DNA of 64,000 bases from Sphaerolaimus hirsutus (Eukaryota > Nematoda > Chromadorea > Monhysterida > Sphaerolaimidae), in assembly GCA_964036195.1 (NCBI GenBank), contig OZ038452.1:22393785-22457784 (forward strand), given 5' to 3'. Position 1 is the first letter of the stretch. Each line of letters starts with the position of its first letter. Of the stretch, positions 38,201 through 47,200 are shown one piece after another. The notes below the pieces were generated by a model. It ran no database searches. It was given only the letters and a program-made list of their open reading frames with translations, and was not told where the DNA came from. The position numbers and the translations under genes are program-made.

Positions 38201-38559
38201 TGGACAATCAGTATAGGTGTGTTGATGTTTCAGGGTTCAAGCATTAATTACCTATATATACTTACTTTGTATTAGCTATTTTGTATTTTTACTACTATTA
38301 CCGCTACACTGTGTATGAGGTGATTGTCAATGAGATTTTTAGTGCTGCAATAATTTTCTCAGGACACACTGCCTCAGGTCTATAAATACTACGTAAATAC
38401 TTCATTATTTCAATAGTTGTTAACTGTTGGTAGCTTCAGTAATTAACGTTCATGCAAGCATTTCACCGTAAGTAAAACGGCCAAAATACTCACCCTTTTG
38501 ATTTCATCATCACTGGCATCTTTTGGGATCCCTAAAATCCTGTAAAAGTCTTTTCCCAT
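29274..38559 (-). CDS. Class B (DNAJB-type) J-domain co-chaperone, 8 exons
   Basis: Cytosolic Hsp40 co-chaperone that stimulates Hsp70 ATPase and delivers clients. Exons: 38559-38494, 38109-37874, 37621-37500, 36820-36735, 35952-35725, 34963-34896, 34820 to about 34687, 29443-29274; 369 residues if joined so. The J domain starts [19 protein letters not shown] and has the catalytic HPD at residues 32-34. A short linker with FSYE and IHLFDAFFG replaces the full G/F region. The C-terminal substrate domains are recognisable ([56 protein letters not shown]). Length and order match DNAJB1/4/5. Exon 7 has no GT donor before its stop; a GC at 34686-34685 keeps frame with the last exon. The last intron holds a 4.7-kb LTR element in opposite orientation. 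Confidence 0.92.
29635..29720. repeat. TACTC-family element split by the LTR retrotransposon (left half)
   Basis: CATTTATTTATATCCCACG with TTGGAAACGTGCCAATGATC matches the left half of 50601-50846. The matching right half, GCGCGTTTCCAGCGTTAACC and CACGCGTGCAAAG, is at 34525-34570, just after the 3' LTR. The retrotransposon therefore landed in an older element. Confidence 0.6.
29802..30246 (+). repeat. 5' LTR
   Basis: 445 bp, TGTTATGCCGCGGTAACAGC to TCCGCGGCCATAACA. A TGAATAAAGCGCCGG segment near 30149 looks like the polyadenylation signal of the R region. Confidence 0.92.
30247..30264 (+). promoter_or_regulatory. Probable primer-binding site
   Basis: TGGTGACTGTACTGGGAG follows the 5' LTR directly. 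Beginning with TGG fits pairing to a tRNA 3' CCA end; I cannot identify which tRNA. Confidence 0.6.
30351..30842 (+). repeat. Array of nine CCACTGGGG hairpins in the retrotransposon leader
   Basis: Nine sites, at 30352-30374, 30392-30417, 30460-30484, 30504-30529, 30567-30592, 30640-30665, 30731-30769, 30780-30802 and 30817-30842, share a GCCACTGGGGC or GCCATTGGGGC middle. Two stem types flank it: CGATCA/TGATCG and GTCGCTG/CAGCGAC. Stem bases vary between copies, some with pairing kept. They lie between the primer site and the Gag start, where packaging signals are usually found. Confidence 0.75.
31146..33779 (+). CDS. Gag polyprotein with C-terminal aspartic-protease-like segment
   Basis: 877-codon frame beginning CCACCATGTCG, a good start context. 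The first 130 residues are unassigned; a Pro/Ser-rich linker follows. Residues about 260-430 ([13 protein letters not shown], then [11 protein letters not shown], then [13 protein letters not shown]) resemble the Ty3/gypsy-type Gag capsid region. A single Cys/His cluster C493-x4-H498-x5-H504-x4-C509 could be a nucleic-acid-binding knuckle, though its order differs from the usual CCHC. Residues 632-655 ([19 protein letters not shown]) carry DSG at 642-644, as in the active site of retroviral-type aspartic proteases. A basic tail ends in [12 protein letters not shown]. There is no frameshift or stop, so the frame appears intact. No polymerase frame follows. Confidence 0.88.
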   Translation: MSQYTRAELEPIVESWVERTERQKLLRLLSVLLQFRVDNGEWPTISDPPRLGTGPLVRHVWKCMDLYFTDENIVLELVLDLEDQVPPGGIGDDPTPSQGITDQSAAALTMVDHLVDRLIQQLPLAIAQQLNSLSVPVHSATIQNVPVGSLSAPASATSPPNVIVSPNLGPTSGMTNRASSSTPPTSSADPVGDSTESRLQAISSAPGGLIGQIAAYVDQYVMVPADGFPSLVDALAQISPSDRMSGGHVATVASKQTSFNGDSSAPSGPFKFWLHNVALQALNVPPPYQHLFWTNVFQQCLKGSAQAHYISIRLDKRNTVLYVLDKLARVFRVDRKAHSVAEWYRISAKPTDSVATLYSRLCSTFHYISEQIDDSQREKMIGDKLFLEIGGMLPMSLWYPWREKWQDGQIELADVVGCLDITREENLHYRAEQNEQRNANRAPNPSNGGNAAWSNDPPAVAASRNASGRSGSQNDGWDRQSKFDPTTHQGPWCTYFMHRAPMPHEPAKCYLNPNSPAYRLDRAERARDFLQKAGKTEHDAREKMRFECDQLNLKIDEHIYSAPKSDTEPTTNPNAKLTKNVSNPPSKSEPEPDDFETWFPSGYAAHKQMGCAMNPSSVRHASCDRPLAKVDFMGCTLTGTLDSGCEEGIIIEEHLLEDVWKHAQCNASTEKAKYRPYPDSGLGTAGKPIPGHHLALYKMHLLHTTPGGQQQSADIWAVVKRKPHFPRTSSPLLFGHEALYGTLKMNRTAISELQRLEANFTPRAMGESIRACRSPTKVTKLSHHELAPIAGIRKSHSSKPATLPRAKGSKVYGRPPRKKSATKFFHNSAKCVSPHAEFMLVNPRKSDGQLATNPWGEPCMRCKHKARLSSSTQWNPG
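34040..34052 (+). promoter_or_regulatory. Polypurine tract
   Basis: CATGGGAGGGGC lies directly before the 3' LTR, the position of the plus-strand primer. Confidence 0.65.
34053..34497 (+). repeat. 3' LTR
   Basis: 445 bp, same ends as the 5' LTR. Visible differences are CAGCGCC for CAGCACC, TTTCGGC for TTTAGGC and GAACCG for GAATTG. Confidence 0.92.
35253..35601. repeat. CCGTATT-ended element with TAGAACGGCA interior
   Basis: CACCGTATTTCTTCTAATAG to CTATTAGAAGAAATACTGTA. AATAGAACGGCA is repeated in both orientations inside. The same subfamily occurs at 56580-56985 and, degraded, at 39068-39297. It lies in a DnaJ intron. Confidence 0.75.
36303..36665. repeat. CCGTATT-family TA element in a DnaJ intron
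   Basis: TACCGTATTTCCTCGAAATAC to TTTCGAAGAAATACGGTAA. The core carries AATACATCATGTACATTG. It lies 70 bases downstream of DnaJ exon 4. Confidence 0.82.
36940..37442. mobile_element. CAGAGTTG hAT-like element in a DnaJ intron
   Basis: Ends CATAGTTGTTAATACG and TTTTAACAACTCTG, with the perfect 8-bp repeat CACCTAAC at 36932-36939 and 37443-37450. The interior is the GTATTTACTTTTACTCG fold-back. It finishes 58 bases before the end of DnaJ exon 3 in genome coordinates. Confidence 0.87.
37672..37790. repeat. CCGTATT-family TA element, short copy in a DnaJ intron
   Basis: TACCGTATTTCCTCGAATAAC to TTTTAAGGAAATGCGGTA; 119 bp between exons 2 and 3. Confidence 0.78.
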
Positions 38560-39410
38560 CTCTTTTCCGTTTCGACTTTTCAGGAAAATAGTGAGCTAGT
38601 TTTATTTCATTTTCTCGAAGTTTCAGGTGCATTGTGAGCTCACGTGCCTTTAGCTGATCATCCTCAAAGTAAATAAGAACAAGTGCGTCTATCGGCAGCT
38701 TTTTTTATAACATGGCTTCAGTGCATTGTAAATATTTACTCTTTGCGTTCATATGTATTTTACCGCTGTGTATTTGAATAAATGTGCACTGCACCACACT
38801 TTGCACCGCAATGAAAGAGATGGGACAAAATATTTATGCACGCCACAGTAATAGACAGATTCTCACAATTGAATTTTTTTTGTTAGAACGACAACTGACG
38901 AAGTTGTTCATTTTTAAAGACAATAGTGAAAACCGACAATTTACTGCCGTGGCGCAAAAAAATACACACATATATTTACCTATTTTGGTATTTGTAAAAA
39001 GGTTTAAATTTCGTTTTAAATGCGTGCAGCATTACTATGTTCGATTAATTAGGTTTAGTAAGCACATTTATTTCTACTAATAGAAGAGCGCCATTCAATT
39101 TTTGCCTGTTTATGACTTCAATATGACATTTATATTTATTTGAATGCTTCGAACGTTCTCACAATACAACACAATACTCACATTATTTACATTTCTGTGT
39201 TTTGGCATTCATCCAACACTTTCAATTTCACCCTGTCGTTCTATTGGAGAGTGTCGTTATATTTGAGGTCTGACGTTCAATTAGAGGAAATACGGTAAGT
39301 ATTAAAATATGCATAACAAGCGGTCCAAATCAGTCACAACTTTCATATGCTCTCAAGTCTGAATCAATTGTTCAATGCTCACATGACAGCCGCATAAGTT
39401 TTGTGGTCAG
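38560..39410. other. Upstream region of the DnaJ gene
   Basis: No coding frame is recognised. A degraded TAGAACGG-type element spans roughly 39068-39297 (TCTACTAATAGAAGAGCGCC to GAGGAAATACGGTA). I can assign no heat-shock element. Confidence 0.4.
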
Positions 39411-40449
39411 TAACGATGGCAAACCCTCCAAAAAAAGTATTTAAATTTTTAAGTGTTTTTTCCAAAATGAATTTTCGAATTTTCGAATTTTTCCTGACAT
39501 TAATTTTCGAATTTCGAATTTAATTTTCGAATTTTTGAATTTTCGAATCTTTTTTGGCAATTTTCAAATTTTTTGGGCTATTTTTCGAATTTTTTCAAAT
39601 AATTTTCGAATTTTTTTGGGAAAATATTGAATCTGAAGCTTTAAACGCAGAATTGGGACTGTTTTGGAAGTGGGTGACACACTGAGTGTACTCAGTGCAT
39701 ACAGTGCTGACTTCACAAGATACGGGTACTTCTCAAACCAATACTCGAAACCACTCTTATACTCCAGCGACATTACACCTTACAATGAAATCTACCATAC
39801 CCCATCTGAATAAACGGACAAACATTACAGTTTTTAAATTATATTTATTAAATTGCTTTGATAAATATGATGAATTTTTTTTTATTTTGGTTCTTTTTTT
39901 CAGATGGGATATGGTAGATTTCAATGTAAGGTGTTATGTGGCTGGAGTATCTCTTTGATCACATCCCTTTTACTTATAAATATGTGCAGTTCCTTTGGGC
40001 AGTCCCAGACACCTGTAAAATGCTCTGTGAAATGTCAAGTGTTATGCACATTGTCTAAAGTCATGGAAATGCTTTGGAAAATTTCAAATATGTTAGCCAT
40101 TTTCAAGGGCATTTTCATAACTTTTGACACTTGCAAGACATTTCACATTATACATTTCAACGTTTTTGGACGTTTTTTTGTTTTGTTTCGCTTTTTCATA
40201 CGCACCGCGTATCATTTGTCATTTTATTTTGCACGTTGAACCTATGAGTGCGTTTTTTTTGCCTTGAATTCCCTAAAAAATTCGAAAAGTATTTTCGAAT
40301 TTTCGAATTTATGAATTTTCGAATTTTTTGAAAAATAAATCGATTTTTAAGTGTTTTTTCTGGGGGTGAAATAAAAATTCGAAAATTCCGAAAAAATTCG
40401 AAAATTCGAAAATGTTTTCGAATTTTCGAATCTTTTTTTGCCATCGTTA
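39411..40449. mobile_element. Composite TAACGATGG hAT-like element, 1039 bp, inverted relative to 23402
   Basis: Ends TAACGATGGCAAACCC and TTTTTGCCATCGTTA. The perfect 8-bp repeat GTGGTCAG lies at 39403-39410 and 40450-40457. Read in reverse it follows 23402-24665 block by block, including the inner CCTGTAAAATG and GGCTGGAGTAT segments. It lies between the DnaJ and DEG/ENaC genes. Confidence 0.88.
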
Positions 40450-40711
40450 GTGGTCAGGGAGTGCTCATAATTGCAATTGATAAATAACACAAATAAATTT
40501 ACACAATTGCGTGAATACCAGCAGGAATTATAATATTTTTCCTGTCCCCAGCGCTGAGCGCGTCAAGTACTAATATGACTTGGATAGTTCGCCCACAAAA
40601 ATTGCTGGGAAAAATTTTTTCTCAGGAAAAAAATGAAGCAGATAGGTAAATCCAGAAATGAGATGATTGGCGCAGCATCTAGCGGCCACGGAATACCTGA
40701 TGATATGAGTA

Positions 40712-41113
40712 TACCGTATTTCCTCGAAAAATCCCCCCTCGAATTCCCCCCCCCCCCCGAAATACCCCCCCCCCCACAATTGAGTGTAAAGAGAACTTCA
40801 ATGACAAAAGCTGCGGTTTATGACCTGGGCAATGCATATCACACGTTAAGAACAATGAATCGTGTTACGTTAGAACATGGTTTATACCATCTACATATAA
40901 TACTTATATAATGCTGTACACCCTTGTATATGGTAGTTTTTGTTGCATTTTTCTACCTCTACGTGCGTTATTAGTATTATACTGGGAGTTCAAAAAATTT
41001 CTTCAAAAAAAATAAACCCCGCCCTCGAATTACCCCCCCTCGAACCCCCCCCCCCCTCAAAATTCCCACTCTGAAAAATTAACCCCCTGGGGGTACTTCG
41101 AGGAAATACGGTA
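40712..41113. repeat. CCGTATT-family TA element
   Basis: TACCGTATTTCCTCGAAAAATC to TTCGAGGAAATACGGTA. The core has GTAAAGAGAACTTCAATGAC, as at 58882. It ends 177 bases beyond the DEG/ENaC stop, near the likely 3' UTR. Confidence 0.82.
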
Positions 41114-41289
41114 TTTCAATACGATCTGTCATATTATACCAAACACTACCCGATATTAAACATCATTCACAACCTGCTTCTTTCCTGCAATCCATATCAG
41201 TGCAAACATCATTTTATCAACTCAATTAAAAATGATAGGACTTTTTTGTGATTTCTCAATTTTGTAACGTGTGCAACAGTGTCAAATAA

Positions 41290-44200
41290 TCACCCCGCGA
41301 TCCTAATGCACTCAACATTCGCCGCGTCGTCAACTCCATTAAGCGAATTATCATACAGAACTTTCTCTGGTTTCTCAGCCGCTTCTGGCAATGGGACCGG
41401 ACTGACCCTACAAAAGAGTAGAGGGAATCTAACAATGCCTGTGCTGTGTGTGGTGCACAACGATGGGTAATTTTTCTTAAAAAAACACTTTCTGTGTTTT
41501 GAGTTTTTCAAAAATAAGTACCTGTGTTTTGAGGTTTTCAAAAATAAACACCTGTGTTTTGAGGTTTTCAAAAATAAACAGCTGTGTTTTGAGTTTTTCA
41601 TTTTTTTGCCTTTTTTGCGCCAAATCTTTTTTTCGAATGGTTCGTGGGGTTTTATCACGATGGGCTTTGGTCAACTACCGTATTTCTCCGTTTATAGCAC
41701 CCCCCATGCATAACACCCGGGGTGTTACACAGTTTTATAGCACCCCCGGGGTGCTATGCTAGGTTTCAAAAAACAGACTCGCATTGAACAGTTTTTATAT
41801 TGTGCGTGGTGCCATTCATTGCAATTCCGTAGCACGCACATGTTTCCATTCAATTAGCTGCACTCCTGCACGCAAGGAACCTCGCACGCTGACATTTGGC
41901 GCCATTTTTTAAACGCTTTTCCATTGCTTATTACAAAAAGTCATATATACAAAATGCATAAAGTGTATTGCCATGTGTACCATGTATAACACCCCCTTGA
42001 CTTAACACCCGGGTGTACGGTATACAAGTTTTGAAAAAAATCGCTGAAAATTGCTCCAATTTTGTACAACACCCGGGTGTTATAAACGGAGAAATACGGT
42101 AATGTGCATAGCCACACACGGCTATGTGACTTTCTCAGTGCAGTCAATGCGCACCTATCCCCTCTGCGGTCCTTGTTGGTGCCGTAGCAGAACATGACGG
42201 CCAGGTGGACCAATTCGAGCAGAGTAACCAAAGTCATGCCCAGGTAGAGGCCGAGCACGCCGCCCACGTCGGCCAGCAGCTGCTTGAATGGGTAGGCGGG
42301 CTCCTCGCGCGTCACCTGCGAGTGTGCGCTTTGCGGCTACAGCGATCAGGGGGCGCAATGGAGAAATGGCGCAGTACTCTCAAATTGCGATGGCGCCATG
42401 GCACCATTCCATCACTACTTATAGAGCCCTGATTGCTGTTGATTGCAAATTTACAAAATTTGAGTACTAAGATTCAAAGAATGGGTTATTTCATTTGAGA
42501 CAATATTATTCAATGTACCTAATACCAGAAAATTTCTTAAAAATTTAAATCTCTTAAAATATGTACTTAAAAAAGTAAACTTCTCTGGAAAAAATCTTGT
42601 GTTTTATTTTCTGATATTTTTAAAAACATAAATCTCCCAGCGATTTTTTTCAATTCCAACTAGGTACAAAAAAATACAAGCCAAGTAAGTCCCAAGGCAA
42701 AGATCCTCCATTCAGCACCAACATCGTAATTATTGCTGGCGATGAAAACGTGCAGTCGAACGTAGTCGTTGCGCGTGGCTGCGCGCGGGTCGACCGGCTT
42801 CCAAATATTGTCGTAGAACCGCTGCGCAACCCTGCTGGGGTTGTTCTTGTCGAGCTTGTACAGGTACTTGAGCCGACGGTACGGATCCGAGGGCCACTTT
42901 GCTAAACTCAACCTGCAATTGATGTCAGGTGTTACACCCAGACCATGCAAAAAAACCGTGTAAAGTATCAAAGATCCTGTAAAATGTCATGTGTCATGTA
43001 AAAGACCCTGTAAAGTGTCAAATGTCGTGTAAAAGACCATGAAATGTGTCATGTGTATCCAAACATTTTTTCGAATCCAAATCATATGTTTTTGTATCAA
43101 AATCTTACTTTTTGACATAATATTTTGATACAATAACAAAAAGATTTGGATACACGACACATTACAGGATCTTCTACATGTCATTTGACACTTTACAGGG
43201 TCTTTACATGACACGCGACATTTTACAGGGTCATATACATGACATATGACATGTTACAGGGTCTTTGATATGTTACAGGGTCTTTTACACTTTACATGGT
43301 CTTTTACGGGGTCTGGGGGTTGTGATCACACAGCGAATTAGATAATAGATAAATGTAAATTTTAATATTTATTATTTTTGCCCCGAATTTCATATCTTTG
43401 AGGAATTTTTGTTGACTTGTTTTTCGGAAATATTTTTTTGATTTCAACTCATCACGTAAACGTTCGTCGCCGCTCACCCAGTGGTGAATATGACTTGGTG
43501 ACAAGCTTTTTTGCATTCGCACTTGAGCCCGTCGCTGTCCTTGCTGCCGATGCGGGACAGGACGTCTTTGTAGCATTTCAGATGGGCGTCGCTGTAGCGG
43601 AAGTTGCACAGGTCTGCTTTCGCTGCCTTGTTTATCAGCGGCTGCGGTGCGGGGATGTGTGCGTCTGATGTACATGGTCCGGCTGAAAAGTCCCCGGGCA
43701 GTGCTCGCCATTCACGCTAGGGGTAAGCTACGGTCATAAAATTTTAACACGTTAATATATCAGGTGTTTTGAGTTTTCACCCAAAATTTCACCCCTCTAG
43801 CTTCACCCACTGCGGAACTGTGGGGGTTACGATTTCGGTCATTTTGTACTGATGTACAAATGGTGCTCTAGCTCAATGCTGCTTTAAGTTGTGATCATGA
43901 AACTTTGCCTGGGTAAGCCACCAGTGTTGGTAATGTGCTGATAATATTCAACACTTTTATCAACATCATTGCTATTAAGGTAAAATTAATATGCAGATCA
44001 GGGTGATGTGCAAGAAACGTGGGAACTGTGATGGATGTTTTTGGTGATCATCTGACATCATGTTGTATTGCAGTGATTTTAATGTTATTTTGAAATGTGC
44101 AGTAAGTGAGTGATGTGTTGTAAAAAATTTCCCTATGTTTCATTACTAATCTGTAGTGGACACATTACCTGTGTTCAACAGCAGTGTGCTTGCAAAATGC

Positions 44201-47200
44201 ATCCTGTATTAACCACTTTTTGTGGTTAATGATGAATTCTGTAGTGAGAGTAGTGACAGTAATGACAATATTGACTGGGCTTATGATGTCATAGCTAATG
44301 TTGGTTAGTGCTGGCACATTGCAAACACTGGTGGCTTACACTAGCCAAAGTTTCATGATCACAACTTAAAGCAGCATTGAGCTAGAGCACCATTTGTACA
44401 TCAGTACAAAATGACCGAAATTGTAACCCCCACAGTTCCGCAGTGGGTGGAGCTAGAGCGGTGAAATTTTGGGTGAAAACTCAAAACACCTCATATAATC
44501 ACGTGTTAAAATTTTAAGACCGTAGCTTACGCCTAGCGCGAATGGCGAGCACTGCCCGGGGACTTTTCAGCCGGACCATGTACTTTAAATTATCCATTGC
44601 GCATAAGAGGCTGTTAATGCGCGCTTGAATAGCGGTCGAATTTTGAATTAGGTACCTAAGTATGTTCTTGAACAGTTTTCAGATAATGGGTGAACGGTAT
44701 TTCTCGGAGTACCCCCAGCCATTGGGTTTATTTTTCAGAGTGCTGATTTTGAGGGGGTATTTTGAGGGTGGGGTAATTTCGAGGGTTGGGTATTTTTGAG
44801 GGTGTATTTCGAGGAAATATGGATACACTATGTAGTAAATCCATACACCAACTCAAAGTGCAAAATAATGTATAATCATCATATGATTGGCGCCATTTTG
44901 CTCTGGCGCCATTGTGCGTGCGCACACTAGTTTACTGCCAGATTGTGGTAAACTCATAAATCGGCTTTGAACGCATTTGAGTTTACTGGAATGAGTTATT
45001 CCTAATCCTAATCAACTGTAGTTGACAGACACCTTATTCTGGTAAACTCAAATGCGTTCAAAGCCGATTTATGAGTTAACCAAAATCTGGCATTAAACTA
45101 GTGTGCGCAGCGCCATTGTACAATTTCGTTAGACACGAACGTCATTGACGCAGTTGCAGACGCGCTTCAGGTGGAAGTTCTCGCAGGCGACCGTGCAACG
45201 TCCTTTGTCGTACTTGATATCCGCTGGCACGAATATCCTTCATTGTGAGGTATTTATACTGTACAAATGTCCATCAAAAAACTATACATGGCGGACATCA
45301 AATTATGCGCAGAATCCTACCATAATTTAGTGAATAAAATCTGTGATGAATTTCGTAATTAATTATTCCATACTAAAAACGAAATTTAGGATGGACAAAC
45401 TGTATAATTTTTGGTTCATTATTCAGATATGAGTTATGGTAGGTTTCCACACTCAGTGTGATGTCTGCCGAGTATAACACGCGCGACGCACTTGTACTGT
45501 TCCGGATAATCTTCCGTGCAGTCGCCCTCGTAAGGCGCTTTCTGTCTGAAAATGTCCTTTCGATTGACCCCAACCGCACTGTAAAAGTCGGGCGGCACGT
45601 TGAAGCCCTCCTTGCCGGGCACGGGCGTCAAGTCGGGCTTGTGCACGACGATTTTCACGCCCACGTCCTGCGACAGCGCACCCGTGTACTGTTCTGAGTT
45701 GACGAACAATGTCAGCCGCAGGCCGTATTCGGAGCCGGTGAAGCGCGTCGCCAGGTTTGTGAAGTTTGGGTCTGTGGATGTGGGGAGGTTTATTCGTTGT
45801 AATTTTTGTTATTTTACACAATTAACGTATATTTTGAATAGCTCCCTTGTTTTGAATGAAGTTGTTTGAGAATTTACCCTGCATTAGGTAGTTGAGAAAA
45901 ACGTTACCATTCCTCTCGACTTTACCGTATTTCCCTGAGTATAATTCCCGGGGCACTATGCAAATTTGGGTTTTTGTTTCAAACACTTTGCAACAGGCGA
46001 TAGCGTGCGAAAAATCGCGTGAGGGACTTAGTAATCCGCTTTGTTTGTCAAATAATTTTTGTGCATTGCATCGTGCACGGGCATATGCATGCATGGAACT
46101 TTTTGCAATGTATAGTGGCCCGGGCACTATGATCGGGGGGAATTTTACTCGGAGACATACGGTAATCCACAGTTTCTTGAGTTTTTACGCTCCTAAACTT
46201 TCGAAAAAATGGATAAACATGAATAAAAACAAGGATTTGGTCAGGACTTGGATTTGGAATCACATGCAATTCGGGGGCCAGTTCCGCAAGTGGAGAAGTA
46301 ATACGTAAAATGGCAAAACGAGTAAAATGGCAAAGTGAAGTGAAATGGTAAAACGGAAGTGAATTGAGAAGTAAAGTGGCAAAAGCGAAAAGAAATTACT
46401 TTTTATTGTTTTACTTGGCTTTTGCCAATTTACTTGCCATTTCACTTCGCATTTGCCATTTTACTCCTCACTCATCCACTTGCGGAACTGGCACCAGGGG
46501 CCAGTTCCGCAAGTGGAAAAGTTAAGAGTTAAAACTTAAGAGTTGAGTAAAATGACAAATGACAAGTTATGAGTAAAGTTACGAGTTAAGAGTTGAGTAA
46601 AACGACAAATCATTTTACTCAACTCTTAACTTTTAACTTTACTCTTAACTTATCGTTTATAATTTTACTCAACTCTTTACTCTTAACTTTTCCACTTGCG
46701 GAACCGGCACCAGTTTTATTAGGAAGATTGAGCGCGTCTACCTAGATGCGATGCGAGCGCCGAAAACAGTTCCAATACCAGCACACAACTAACTCGGTGA
46801 CTTGTGGCCGTTGAAAACGAAACATTGCCCATAATGCCTGTCCCTGATCACTTCAAAGTCCTGTGGCACGCAGCGAGTCCGGTCCATGGTGCACTCGTGG
46901 ATGAATTCCTCCGGTGCCACCACTGAAAGGGGATATGATAGTACTTAAGTACCTACCGTAAATCTTCGAATAAGTCCCCCTCGAATAATTCCCCCCCCCC
47001 TCGAATAACTCCCCCCTGTAAGCAGACTGAGGAAAAAATAACTCCCCCCTCCAATAACTCCCCCCTGTTTTAGGGGTGGGAAAGAAATTCACGTATAAAA
47101 AACGTATCTATGTGTATGTTTATAAAAAATATGCATTATTTTGCAGTTGATGCACATAAGCATGGATTTCATTCATTGCATTAATTACGGGATTTCTATT

